46,664 bases of DNA from Saprospiraceae bacterium (GTDB lineage Bacteria; Bacteroidota; Bacteroidia; Chitinophagales; Saprospiraceae). Shown piece after piece: positions 17,266-26,906 of the stretch. The notes beneath the pieces are model-generated. The model was not told the origin of the DNA and did not search any database. It saw only the letters and a list, made by a program, of their open reading frames with translations. Every line of letters begins with the position of its first letter. Position 1 is the stretch's first letter. Location: positions 1-46,664 of the forward strand of contig JABSSL010000105.1 in NCBI GenBank assembly GCA_013214355.1, read 5' to 3'. The translations under genes were made by a program, and so were the position numbers.

Positions 17266-20200
17266 ATGTTTAATGCTCGGATAACTCTTGTCGCATTATT
17301 CGTAACTTCCTATGCCTACCTCTCTGCACAAACCACCTTTTGTACGGTTGGCTTTGATCAACTGTCTCCTAATTCCTTGGAGTATTTCGTTGCCGGCAGT
17401 CGGTTCGCAGATGCGGATAATGATGGTGATTTAGACTTTTTCGCCTTTCGGCCAAAACTTGTCGACAACACCTCTACTACCCCACCCGAAATCAGGCTTT
17501 TCCAAAATAATGGAACTAGCTTTTCCCTTTTCACCATAATAACCACAGATCGCTTCGATCTGGCAGACATCAATGGAGATGGCCTGCTCGATATCGTATC
17601 TATCGATCCCGATATTGGTAATGCCATTCGATTGCACCTCAATACGGGCACCTCTTTTACCTTGGTCCCTGTTTACACAGCTCCTGCCAGCGTCACCTTT
17701 GCGGGTACCCCCGAATTCGTCGACTATGACAATGATGGGGATTTAGACATCAGCTGCGGAGTCACCAGACGGTCAAATGGAGCCGTATTTATCCTGGAGA
17801 ATGATGGCTTTTTGGGCTTTACTCAAAGAGAACTATTTGCCATCAGTGGTTCGGGACGAAATACCGTAACTGACGTCAAATGGCGAGATATTGATAACGA
17901 TGGCGATCACGATTGCTGGGCTCTATTTGAAGGAGCAGATGCTGCTGGTAATTTCCGAACCTTCCCAGATATCTATATGAATCAAGGAGATGGAACTTTC
18001 AACAGTGCCATCGCTCGACCACCATCCGCCGACCGGAGCCTCCTTGAAGATTTTGACAATGATGGTACGGTAGATATGATTGTCTGGGGTGATGGCTTCC
18101 AATCGAATAACCCTGGAGCTAATTTCCGCTACTATCGAGGTGGCCCTTCTGGCACCAATGGTTTTGTAGGAAGCACCTCAACCGGTACCAATGAAAACAT
18201 ATTTGATATCGTCACCTTTGACTTCGATAACAATGGATTCCTGGACCTCATGGTCTACACCAGCAATAGTCAAACTTTCAATAGAAGATACACCATCTAC
18301 AGAAATGATGGTAGCTCCTTCACGCCAGACATCTTCGGTCCTAGCACCACCTTCAGTGCTCCATACTTTGCCGACTTCAACAAAGATAATACCGCCGATT
18401 TCGCTAATGCTACCTTTGTAGTTGGCGCTAGTATTGCGATCAACTACTTCCAAGGGAATGCTCCCCAATCTACCTGCCCCAACAATACTCGGCCTTTTGC
18501 CCCTACCAGCCTTAGTTCTCAAGTCGACGGCAATAGCGTAAACCTTTCCTGGATTGGCGCGGATGCGAATCAAAATAGTGCTTCTTTAACCTATGAGATC
18601 TTTTTACGCAATCAAACTACTGGCCAAATCCTACACGCCCCCAGTTCTGATCAAAGCAGCGGACTGCGGAAAGTAGCTGCTCCGGGACGCCACGGCAGCA
18701 GTGGCAGTTGGACTTTTAACAACCTTCCAGATGGTCAGTATGCTTGGCAGGTGCAAGCCATTGATAATTTCTATAGCGGTAGCCCTTGGACAACAGGTGA
18801 ATTCACCATTGGCCCGGCCCCTTGTCCCGCCTATACCCTAGACCAAGAGACTAGTCCAGGTTTTAGTAGGTATTCCAAATTTGCAGACCTTGACAATGAT
18901 GGCGATAAAGACCTAGTAATTATTCAGGATAACGGAGATAACCCTCCTCAACTACATATACTGCAAAATAAAGAAGGGACGCTTCCACTCCTAGATCCCT
19001 GGACTGAAAACCAAATCCTCGCCGAACACTTTGATTTGGGAGATGCGGATAATGATGGTGATATAGATATCGTATTTGTCGATAATACAGCTATCTATCT
19101 ACTGGTAAATAATGGAGGACTATTCGAACGCAAAGAAATCTTCAATTCCATCGAAGGCTGGACAACTTCCCGGCCAGCATTCCTAGATTATGATAATGAT
19201 GGGGACTTAGATGTTGTCCATTACAATAGTGTGTTTTTCACCCAATTTAATGGCTTGGCCTTCTATGAAAACCGGGGCGGCTTGGATTTTGGCCCTGGTA
19301 CCGATTATCAGTTTTCAGAAAACACCGTGTCAGATCTAAGAGTAGCAGATTTTGATAATGATGGGGACACCGACGTCATCACCGAAGAACGAAACCCATT
19401 CATCCCAGACCTTCCACATCAAATTAATATCTACTTGAATGAGGAAGGAACCTTCACTTTGGGGCCCAATGTGGGTTCCACAGGACAAGGCTTGGGGGGC
19501 TTTGATATTGGAGATATTGATAATGATGGTGATTTGGATGTAGTTGGCTCAGGATTGTTTCAGTTTGGTGCATCCACCCGTTTTTACCTCAATGACAATC
19601 TAGACTTTGCAGAGGTTCCCGTCCTGGACCAAGGCTTTGGACATCTGCGGTTGGGAGATTACAATAATGATGGATTTCTCGATTTAGTGGCCAGTACCTT
19701 TGTATACACCTCCAGTCCTACGGCTCCCAACGTAGTGGAGTTTACCCAACTTTTCCAAAATACAGGCGGCACTTCCTTAGCTGCGGAAAATATCAACTTC
19801 AGTGTCCCTAACCTTTCTTTTCTGAAAGTAGGGGTCCGTCCTGAATGGGTGGATTTTAATGATGATGGAATTCTTGATATCTACCAGCAGTACTTCGCCA
19901 CCTATAACGAAACGAATTCAGAGACAGTCTGGCAAGATAGGGGTTTGTTATATCTCAACGAATCTACCTGTGAAGTCAATACTCCCCCTAGTCCACCTTC
20001 AGGATTGGACGTAGATATCAATGAAACCGATGTCCTTTTAAATTGGAAGGACGGTTTTGACCCTGAACAACCTTCCAACTCTTTATCCTACAAAGCCTTT
20101 TTGTATGATGTACAAAATCAGATCTTTTTACAACCACACGGTCATCCTGACAATGGTTATCGCCATTTGGTCCAAATAGGAAACCAGTTCCAAACTCGAT

Positions 20201-23200
20201 CATGGTTAGTTAAAGATTTGCCAGATGGCGAATACTGTTTCAAGGTACAAGCCATTGATCATGCCTTTGCAGGAAGTAGTTGGAGTGAAGAATTGTGCTT
20301 CACCATACAAAACTGTCAGTTGACTACTCAGGCTATCGCCATCCCCCCTGTTATCTGTGAAGGTGAAACGGCTAATTTAAGAGCCATTTCATCCGGAGGA
20401 ACCGGCACTGTACAGTACCAGTGGAACAATGGATTGGGTACGGGGCCAGCTAAAACGGTCAACCCGCTTTCTACCACTGTGTATCAGGTTACGGCTAGGG
20501 ACGAAGCAGGCTGTACCGCTACAGATACAGCGGTAGTCGTGGTGAATCCACTTCCCATCGTGATAGCCAGCCCAGATACGGCCATCTGTGAGGGAGCCTC
20601 ACTTACCTTAATCGCTACCGCTAGCGGGGGCAGTGGAGGCAATTATCAATACCTCTGGGACAACGGCCTGGGTGCTGGCGAGACCCACAATGTAACGCCA
20701 ACGATTAGTACTGACTATGCAGTGGCCGTACAAGATGGAAATGGTTGTGTCAATACCGATACCGCCAATGTAATTCTAAATCAGCGTCCTACCGTAATGG
20801 CGGCCCCAGATACCACTATCTGCGCAGGAGAAACAGTAACTTTAATAGCGACTGCCGGTGGAGGTAGCGATGGATACAGCTACACTTGGGATAACGGCCT
20901 GGGTGACGGACAGACACATGATGTCACACTAGATACAAGTACTACTTATTCCGTTACGGTAACCGACTCCTTTGGTTGTGCCGATCGAGATCAGGTCACC
21001 GTAATAGTCAATCCATTACCTAGCGTAGATGCTAGGCCAGATACAACCGTTTGCCAAGGCGAGCCGGTAGTCCTAATTGCTGTTCCGAGTGGTGGAAGTG
21101 GGGCCAATTATCAGTTTTTGTGGGACAATGGCCTAGGAGCAGGACCTACCCATACCGTCAACCCTTCCGCTGACACAGACTATGCGGTAATTCTTAGAGA
21201 TGGAAACAACTGTACGGCCACCGATACCGCTAATGTATTCATCAGTTTACCCCCCAACGTCCTTGCTGAACCTGATACCAGTATTTGTGCAGGTGAATCT
21301 GTTCTACTCTCAGCCGCTGCGAATGGTGGTGCTGGAGGATACACCTACACTTGGGATAATGGTCTAGGTAATGGTCCTACACACACTGTCAGTCCTGATA
21401 CAACTACTTCTTATACCGTCACGGTGACCGACGAAGCCGGATGTACAGATCAAGATGTGGTCACGGTAACCGTCAATCCGTTGCCAATGGTAGTTGCTGG
21501 TCCGGACACCTCCATTTGCGCGGGTAGTCCAGTTACCTTGACGGCAGTTGGCACCGGAGGCAGCAATGGAAATTACAGCTTCGAATGGGATAATGGCTTA
21601 GGTACTGGCCCTTCACAAACAGTCACACCAACAGACACGATCACTTATACCGTAACCGTGACCGACGGGAACAACTGTACAGCCACAGATGAGGTTACCG
21701 TAGCTGTTCGGCCAAGCCCTACGGTAAACGTTACTACAGACACTAGCATTTGTGCCGGTCAAAATGTCCTACTCTCTGCTACTGCTAGTGGTGGCAGTGG
21801 TTCTGGATATATCTTCAACTGGGACAATGGTCTGGGGACTGGCCCATCACATACCGTCACGCCCACGCAAACGACTATATATACTGTAACTGTAACTGAT
21901 GCCGATGGATGCACCGCTACTGCTCAAGTAACGATCACAATTAACCCACTCCCAACCGTCGACCTGGGTCCAGATACTAGCATTTGCATTGGCGAAGAAC
22001 TATTCCTTTTCGCCTCTGCGACGGGTGGAGATGGTGATTATACCTTTACTTGGGATAATGATCTGCCCCCCGGGCAATCTCAAAACGTAAGTCCGACTGT
22101 ACTCACTACCTATGCGGTTGTAGTTGAAGACGGAAACGCTTGCCAGGCTACTGATTCTATCACAGTCCTAGTGAATCCCTTGCCAGGAATCGAAGTTCAA
22201 TCTGTGAATTGTGATCCTACGCTAACAACATATCGTGTTGAGGTACAAATTGAAAGTACACATACCCTTTCAGCCCTTTCGGGAGAAATCATAGATAACG
22301 GTGGCGGAAGTTTTTCTATCACCAGCATCCCAGTTGGTACTGACTTACAACTAATCATTACTGATCCGAATGTAGAGTGTAGTGCTCAAGAAACCGTAAC
22401 CGCACCGGATTGCAGTTGTCCAACGGATATTCCTGCTCCTATTAGTGGTGGAGATCAGTTGTATTGCATAGGCGATGACATCCCTCCTCTGACGGTTAGT
22501 GTAGCAGATACCTTATCGGTTAATTGGTACGATGCAGCGAGTGGTGGACAATTGCTCTTCCAAGCAAGCACAACTTTTACCGCTCTTGCTCCTGGAACTT
22601 ATTATGCAGAAGCATTCGTGCTCACTAGTGGATGTCCCAGTCCGACACGTACGGCCGTGAGTCTCATTGAATTGGCCTTACCTACAGTAGCTATCTTAGG
22701 AGACACGATCATCTGTGCAGGCGAGTCTACGATTTTGACCGCGACCGGTGCCGATACATACAGCTGGAGTACAGGTGCCTCTACTGAGAGTATTGAAATT
22801 ACTGAAGCAGGAAATTATACGGTGACCGGCACTGATGCCAATGGTTGTGTTGCCTCAGCTACGGTACAAGTCAGTGTTAATGAACCGCTAGAAGCTGCAT
22901 TTGATAATCAAAATGTATTGTGTAACGGTGATGCTACTGGTATTGCCAATGTTGGGGCCTTAGGGGGTACACCTCCTTATGCGTACAATTGGTCAAATCA
23001 AGTAACGGGAACAACGAACCCTGGCCTCACGGCTGGCGTCTATTTCCTAACGATTACCGATAATAATGACTGTACCCTAGAGACCAGTACCGAAATCACG
23101 GAACCGGAGGCGATTGAAGTCGTCATAACTACCGATTCTGTCAGCTGCAACGGAGGTGCCGATGGGCAGGCTTCCTTAGCCATCACTGGAGGAACGCCCG

Positions 23201-25713
23201 GTTATAACGTGATTTGGCCAGATCAATCCACCGCACTTTCCAGAACGGACTTGGCAGCGGGAAGCTATGAAGTGTTTGTTTCAGACGTTAATCAGTGTCA
23301 AGTCACCGTTACGGTGCTGATTGGTGAACCTGATCCCATCTTCATCGAGCCCCTTAATATCCAGGATGCGTCTTGTGCCGGGGCTTCCGATGGTTCCATC
23401 AGCCTACAAGTAGGCGGCGGAACAGCTCCCTATGATATCCAATGGTCTAATGGAGCGACGGGCGAAACGGTGGAGAATTTGGCTGCTGGAACTTATGATG
23501 TAAGCATCAACGATGCCAATAATTGTCCGACTGGTCAGACTTTTACCATTGGCGAACCGGAAACATTGGAAATTAGCGATGCTCAAATTGGTTCAGCCTC
23601 TTGCGAAGGGGCCAGTGATGGTTCCATCAATTTGACTATCACAGGCGGAACTCCTCCCTATAGTTTTGTCTGGTCCAATGGCAGTACGACAGAAGACTTG
23701 TTGGACGTGCCAGCAGGAACTTATAATGTAGAGGTGATTGATCAAAACCAATGCGATGTGCGTGGTAATTTCACCATTGGAAATGCTACCACAATATTCC
23801 TAGGCCTCACGAGTACAGATGCCAGCTGTGGTGAAAACAATGGCTTCGTTGACCTGAGCATTGATGGAGGAACGGCCCCATTTACATTCGATTGGAATAG
23901 TGATGGTTTGGGAGATAATGATGATCCGGAGGACCTAGAAGAATTAGGCGCTGGACAATATTTCGTATCCCTTACCGATGGGAATGGCTGTATTGCCTTT
24001 TCTGATACCGCTACCGTAAACGAAATCCCTTCCCCTGTCATAGAAATAGTTAGTGTCACTCCATCTATCTGTGACGCTTCGACAGGCGCTATCGACATAG
24101 AAGTGACGGGAGGAACTCCTCCCTATAATTATCTGTGGTCCAATGATATCACAAATCAAGATCTGGCTCAAGTATCCGAGGGGGTATACACTGTTATTGT
24201 TACCGATCAAACCCAATGTAGTGTTTCCCAAGAAGTCGTGATAGAGTGCTTTAATCCTTGTACAGTGGCTGTGGGAACCATGGGGACGGAGAAACTAATG
24301 GCATGTGAAAATGAAGTCCTGACGGCAAGCTACGACAACACAGGGGAAGTCATTGGAGAAGGTGAAGTTCGCCAATTTATCATACATAGCTCGGCAGGAA
24401 CAGTGCTCGGCGATGTAATCTTTGCCATCCTGGATGAACCCACCGTGTTCTTCATCGAAAGTCAAATGGAAGCTGGAGTAGAATATTACATCTCCGCAGT
24501 AGTTGGTAAGGATAATGGGAATGGCCAAGTGGATCTCAACAATAGCTGTTTGGCTGTGGCTGCTGGCACGCCTTTCTCCTTTGCAACAGCCCCCACGGCC
24601 CCGGCAGAACTGAGCGCAACCAACACCGTATTATGTTCCGGGCAGACCTTAGATTTGGCAGTAAACGTACCTTTAGATGGAGAGATATCTTATCTCTGGG
24701 AAACACCGCGTGGCGCATTTGTGACTAATGAGTCTGAATTACAATTAGAAAATTTCACGGCGGACGATATAGGAGACTATTTTGCCTCCTACAACATCAA
24801 TGGCTGTGAATCTGATCAACTTGGACCGCTATTCATCACCTTAGATGAAAGTGCTGCGGCCGTGAGTGGCGGAGAGGATATCTTAAGTTGTGGGGATACA
24901 GAAGTGACCATGGCCGCTACTTTACCGGATGGGACCACGGGAACCTGGTTCACCTCCTCCCCCGCCAGGATCCTCGAACCCGAAAATCCAAACACGGTAG
25001 TAGACTCCTTAATCAGTGGAGAGAATATCTTCATTTGGATTGTGAATACGGGTAGCTGTATCGTAAGAGATTCCGTGACCGTCTATCACGCCGTGAATCC
25101 CTCCACCCAAGACAAGGATGTGCTGCTACAGGCCGATAAAGCCGCCTTACTCCTAAATAAAGACTTACTGTTTGATGCCATCACGCAGACCATCCCTGAT
25201 AGTCAATTGACCTTTACCATTATCAAAGAACCTGAGTTTGGTGAGTTATCGGATTCTTTAGCCGGCTTATATTATATCAGAGATTTTGATGTACAGGAGG
25301 ATATTGAAGTTTCCTTTACCTATGAAGTATGCAACAATGATCCAGAATGTGGGGCCCTATGTAGCCAAGCCAATGTCAATCTAACGGTCAGATTCCTAGC
25401 CTCTGAGATCATCTCGTATAAGCAAGCCCTTCGCCCGACCGGGAAAAATCCCGTTTGGAAATTCACTTTATTGCGAAACCTCAGTGATGCCAGAATTACT
25501 ATTGTTGATCGTTGGGGTCAGTTGATCTATTCTCAGTTTTTCGATTCTAGTGAATTTGATCTTTTGAAAGGGAACACCTTGGTCGGCTGGGAAGGCCAAA
25601 ACACCAAGGGGCTGCTGTTGCCTTCCGGGGCTTACTACTTCCTGTTCGAGGGGACGCTTGCCGATGGCACTAAACCGCAACCTGAGAAAGGAATCATATA
25701 CCTCCTAAAATAA
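17266..25713 (+). CDS. Giant repeat-rich surface adhesin, T9SS type B cargo
   Basis: The protein has 2815 residues with a signal peptide ending at LSAQ. Two FG-GAP/VCBS-like regions (about 45-400 and 535-900) hold some 14 Asp-rich loops such as DYDNDGDLDI that probably bind calcium. Each is followed by a fibronectin-III-like domain ending in DGQYAWQVQAIDNF or DGEYCFKVQAIDHA. Eight tandem Ig/PKD-like repeats of about 78 residues occupy 1016-1640 (hallmarks DTSICAG, WDNGLG, NPLP). After further Ig-like domains, six SprB-like repeats span about 1873-2328 (GGTPPYSFVWSNG, AGTYNVEVIDQNQC). The last 85 residues are the gliding-motility-associated sorting domain (RITIVDRWGQLIY, GAYYFLFEG). SprB-type proteins are mobile surface adhesins in gliding relatives; gliding here is not shown. 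A PorP/SprF gene follows. Confidence 0.93.
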   Translation: MFNARITLVALFVTSYAYLSAQTTFCTVGFDQLSPNSLEYFVAGSRFADADNDGDLDFFAFRPKLVDNTSTTPPEIRLFQNNGTSFSLFTIITTDRFDLADINGDGLLDIVSIDPDIGNAIRLHLNTGTSFTLVPVYTAPASVTFAGTPEFVDYDNDGDLDISCGVTRRSNGAVFILENDGFLGFTQRELFAISGSGRNTVTDVKWRDIDNDGDHDCWALFEGADAAGNFRTFPDIYMNQGDGTFNSAIARPPSADRSLLEDFDNDGTVDMIVWGDGFQSNNPGANFRYYRGGPSGTNGFVGSTSTGTNENIFDIVTFDFDNNGFLDLMVYTSNSQTFNRRYTIYRNDGSSFTPDIFGPSTTFSAPYFADFNKDNTADFANATFVVGASIAINYFQGNAPQSTCPNNTRPFAPTSLSSQVDGNSVNLSWIGADANQNSASLTYEIFLRNQTTGQILHAPSSDQSSGLRKVAAPGRHGSSGSWTFNNLPDGQYAWQVQAIDNFYSGSPWTTGEFTIGPAPCPAYTLDQETSPGFSRYSKFADLDNDGDKDLVIIQDNGDNPPQLHILQNKEGTLPLLDPWTENQILAEHFDLGDADNDGDIDIVFVDNTAIYLLVNNGGLFERKEIFNSIEGWTTSRPAFLDYDNDGDLDVVHYNSVFFTQFNGLAFYENRGGLDFGPGTDYQFSENTVSDLRVADFDNDGDTDVITEERNPFIPDLPHQINIYLNEEGTFTLGPNVGSTGQGLGGFDIGDIDNDGDLDVVGSGLFQFGASTRFYLNDNLDFAEVPVLDQGFGHLRLGDYNNDGFLDLVASTFVYTSSPTAPNVVEFTQLFQNTGGTSLAAENINFSVPNLSFLKVGVRPEWVDFNDDGILDIYQQYFATYNETNSETVWQDRGLLYLNESTCEVNTPPSPPSGLDVDINETDVLLNWKDGFDPEQPSNSLSYKAFLYDVQNQIFLQPHGHPDNGYRHLVQIGNQFQTRSWLVKDLPDGEYCFKVQAIDHAFAGSSWSEELCFTIQNCQLTTQAIAIPPVICEGETANLRAISSGGTGTVQYQWNNGLGTGPAKTVNPLSTTVYQVTARDEAGCTATDTAVVVVNPLPIVIASPDTAICEGASLTLIATASGGSGGNYQYLWDNGLGAGETHNVTPTISTDYAVAVQDGNGCVNTDTANVILNQRPTVMAAPDTTICAGETVTLIATAGGGSDGYSYTWDNGLGDGQTHDVTLDTSTTYSVTVTDSFGCADRDQVTVIVNPLPSVDARPDTTVCQGEPVVLIAVPSGGSGANYQFLWDNGLGAGPTHTVNPSADTDYAVILRDGNNCTATDTANVFISLPPNVLAEPDTSICAGESVLLSAAANGGAGGYTYTWDNGLGNGPTHTVSPDTTTSYTVTVTDEAGCTDQDVVTVTVNPLPMVVAGPDTSICAGSPVTLTAVGTGGSNGNYSFEWDNGLGTGPSQTVTPTDTITYTVTVTDGNNCTATDEVTVAVRPSPTVNVTTDTSICAGQNVLLSATASGGSGSGYIFNWDNGLGTGPSHTVTPTQTTIYTVTVTDADGCTATAQVTITINPLPTVDLGPDTSICIGEELFLFASATGGDGDYTFTWDNDLPPGQSQNVSPTVLTTYAVVVEDGNACQATDSITVLVNPLPGIEVQSVNCDPTLTTYRVEVQIESTHTLSALSGEIIDNGGGSFSITSIPVGTDLQLIITDPNVECSAQETVTAPDCSCPTDIPAPISGGDQLYCIGDDIPPLTVSVADTLSVNWYDAASGGQLLFQASTTFTALAPGTYYAEAFVLTSGCPSPTRTAVSLIELALPTVAILGDTIICAGESTILTATGADTYSWSTGASTESIEITEAGNYTVTGTDANGCVASATVQVSVNEPLEAAFDNQNVLCNGDATGIANVGALGGTPPYAYNWSNQVTGTTNPGLTAGVYFLTITDNNDCTLETSTEITEPEAIEVVITTDSVSCNGGADGQASLAITGGTPGYNVIWPDQSTALSRTDLAAGSYEVFVSDVNQCQVTVTVLIGEPDPIFIEPLNIQDASCAGASDGSISLQVGGGTAPYDIQWSNGATGETVENLAAGTYDVSINDANNCPTGQTFTIGEPETLEISDAQIGSASCEGASDGSINLTITGGTPPYSFVWSNGSTTEDLLDVPAGTYNVEVIDQNQCDVRGNFTIGNATTIFLGLTSTDASCGENNGFVDLSIDGGTAPFTFDWNSDGLGDNDDPEDLEELGAGQYFVSLTDGNGCIAFSDTATVNEIPSPVIEIVSVTPSICDASTGAIDIEVTGGTPPYNYLWSNDITNQDLAQVSEGVYTVIVTDQTQCSVSQEVVIECFNPCTVAVGTMGTEKLMACENEVLTASYDNTGEVIGEGEVRQFIIHSSAGTVLGDVIFAILDEPTVFFIESQMEAGVEYYISAVVGKDNGNGQVDLNNSCLAVAAGTPFSFATAPTAPAELSATNTVLCSGQTLDLAVNVPLDGEISYLWETPRGAFVTNESELQLENFTADDIGDYFASYNINGCESDQLGPLFITLDESAAAVSGGEDILSCGDTEVTMAATLPDGTTGTWFTSSPARILEPENPNTVVDSLISGENIFIWIVNTGSCIVRDSVTVYHAVNPSTQDKDVLLQADKAALLLNKDLLFDAITQTIPDSQLTFTIIKEPEFGELSDSLAGLYYIRDFDVQEDIEVSFTYEVCNNDPECGALCSQANVNLTVRFLASEIISYKQALRPTGKNPVWKFTLLRNLSDARITIVDRWGQLIYSQFFDSSEFDLLKGNTLVGWEGQNTKGLLLPSGAYYFLFEGTLADGTKPQPEKGIIYLLK
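20314..22185 (+). repeat. Eight tandem coding repeats of about 234 bp
   Basis: Eight successive units encode about 78 residues each, sharing a Cys-containing start (SICAGE-like), a central WDNGLG and a closing TVNPLP-like link. The units differ at the DNA level, so this is an old protein repeat and not a recent expansion. Confidence 0.85.
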
Positions 25714-25727
25714 CCACTTAAAAACCT

Positions 25728-25763
25728 CCCAGTTGGTAGCAACCTTTTGTGCTACCAACTGGG
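25728..25763 (+). terminator. 14-bp hairpin between adhesin and PorP/SprF genes
   Basis: The arms 25728-25741 and 25750-25763 pair perfectly over 14 bp with an 8-base loop. It lies 14 bases after the adhesin stop and 19 bases before the PorP/SprF ATG. Partial termination or mRNA processing here could set the ratio of the two proteins. Confidence 0.7.
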
Positions 25764-25782
25764 CAAATTGATAACACTCAAC

Positions 25783-26784
25783 ATGAAATACTTATATTCA
25801 CTCATAGGCTTATTATTCCTCAGCCAAGTGGCTTTTTCCCAACTCCTAACGCCCTATACGCTCTATCGAGACCAATGGGGGGTAGTAAACCCTGCTAGCA
25901 TCTCCAACAACTTCACCGTTGATGAGTACACCTTTTCCATAGCTGCTACGGATCGCCACCAATGGCTGGGAAACGGCTTCAACTGGGATTACAGCCCGAA
26001 CACACAGATTCTCAACTTCGAGGGCGTTTTAGAAGATGACAATATCGTAGTGGGTGGGCATCTCATGTCAGATCGAACGGGTGCCTTATCCACCGTTGGT
26101 GCTTACGGGCGCTTTGCCTATATGATTCCACTGGACCGCCTAGGCCGCCAAGCGCTTTCCATTGGTCTCTCCTTAGGTCTGGTGCAAACCCGCTCAAGAA
26201 TCGATGGCTTCGATTCTAACTTCTTCGATGTTCCAGAGGAGGATATTGTCGCTGGAGCGGTTTGGAATCCCGATGTCAGTTTAGGAATGTTCTACTTCAA
26301 TGAGGATATTTGGTATGCCGGCATTTCTATCCCACAAATATTGAGTTTTAGTGCAGAATTTGGGGAGGACCAGTTGATTTACAGTTTAAGACAGCCTCGT
26401 CACTATTATGCGGTGGCAGGTGGGTACATCCCTTTTGATTTTTTCGGATTCGGAGATGGCTCTTCTTATCTAGAGCTCTCGGGCTGGGCTCGCTACTTGC
26501 CACTTCGGCAAAGTAAGACAGATTCCTTTGCGCATCTGTTTAGAATTGATGGTAATGCCCGCTACCAACACAATCAGATTGCTTGGATAGGTTTTGGCTT
26601 AGGCTCCGCCTTGGCATTGGATTATACCTTTTTGCATACCGAAATGGGCTTTATCGCAGGGGAAAACCTAAACTTGGGGAATAGTCAACTGAAGATTGGC
26701 TTAGCTCTAGATTTCACCATTGGTAACCCGCTGCAACGTTTGGGGCCAAGTGCCGAGATTAATGTGATGTTTTCCTGGTATTGA
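25783..26784 (+). CDS. PorP/SprF-family T9SS outer-membrane protein
   Basis: I chose the ATG at 25783, giving 333 residues, because it begins the signal peptide MKYLYSLIGLLFLSQVAFSQ; a TTG 36 bases upstream lies in a hairpin loop. The mature start LLTPYTLYRDQWGVVNPASI is typical of the family (family members show an early Asn-Pro-Ala segment), and the rest is a beta-barrel pattern ending in aromatic Trp-Tyr. In gliding relatives, SprF is needed for secretion of the partner adhesin SprB and is encoded next to it. The position after the type B cargo gene fits a dedicated partner. Confidence 0.9.
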   Translation: MKYLYSLIGLLFLSQVAFSQLLTPYTLYRDQWGVVNPASISNNFTVDEYTFSIAATDRHQWLGNGFNWDYSPNTQILNFEGVLEDDNIVVGGHLMSDRTGALSTVGAYGRFAYMIPLDRLGRQALSIGLSLGLVQTRSRIDGFDSNFFDVPEEDIVAGAVWNPDVSLGMFYFNEDIWYAGISIPQILSFSAEFGEDQLIYSLRQPRHYYAVAGGYIPFDFFGFGDGSSYLELSGWARYLPLRQSKTDSFAHLFRIDGNARYQHNQIAWIGFGLGSALALDYTFLHTEMGFIAGENLNLGNSQLKIGLALDFTIGNPLQRLGPSAEINVMFSWY

Positions 26785-26789
26785 GGCCT

Positions 26790-26828
26790 ATCAAAGGGCC
26801 TGCAAACAGTGTATGCAGGCTCTTTGAT
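26790..26828 (+). terminator. Terminator after the PorP/SprF gene
   Basis: The arms 26790-26804 and 26814-26828 pair over 15 bp with one G-T wobble and a 9-base loop, starting 6 bases after the stop codon. There is no strong U-tract. It could also slow the convergent esterase transcript. Confidence 0.7.
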
Positions 26829-26906
26829 ATTGGACAAAACAGTTGGGACAATGGCCATAAATGAAGGTAGCTGCTACTCTTGGTGTTTTAGTCGTATCAA
26901 GTTCAA

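Noticed and set aside
20314-22185. Regularly spaced repeats that might suggest a CRISPR array
   Set aside because: The repeats are in frame, about 234 bp long and encode Ig/PKD-like domains; there are no short identical repeats with unique spacers.
25747-25782. Upstream TTG start for the PorP/SprF gene
   Set aside because: It lies in the loop of a terminator-like hairpin and would put 12 extra residues before a normal signal peptide.
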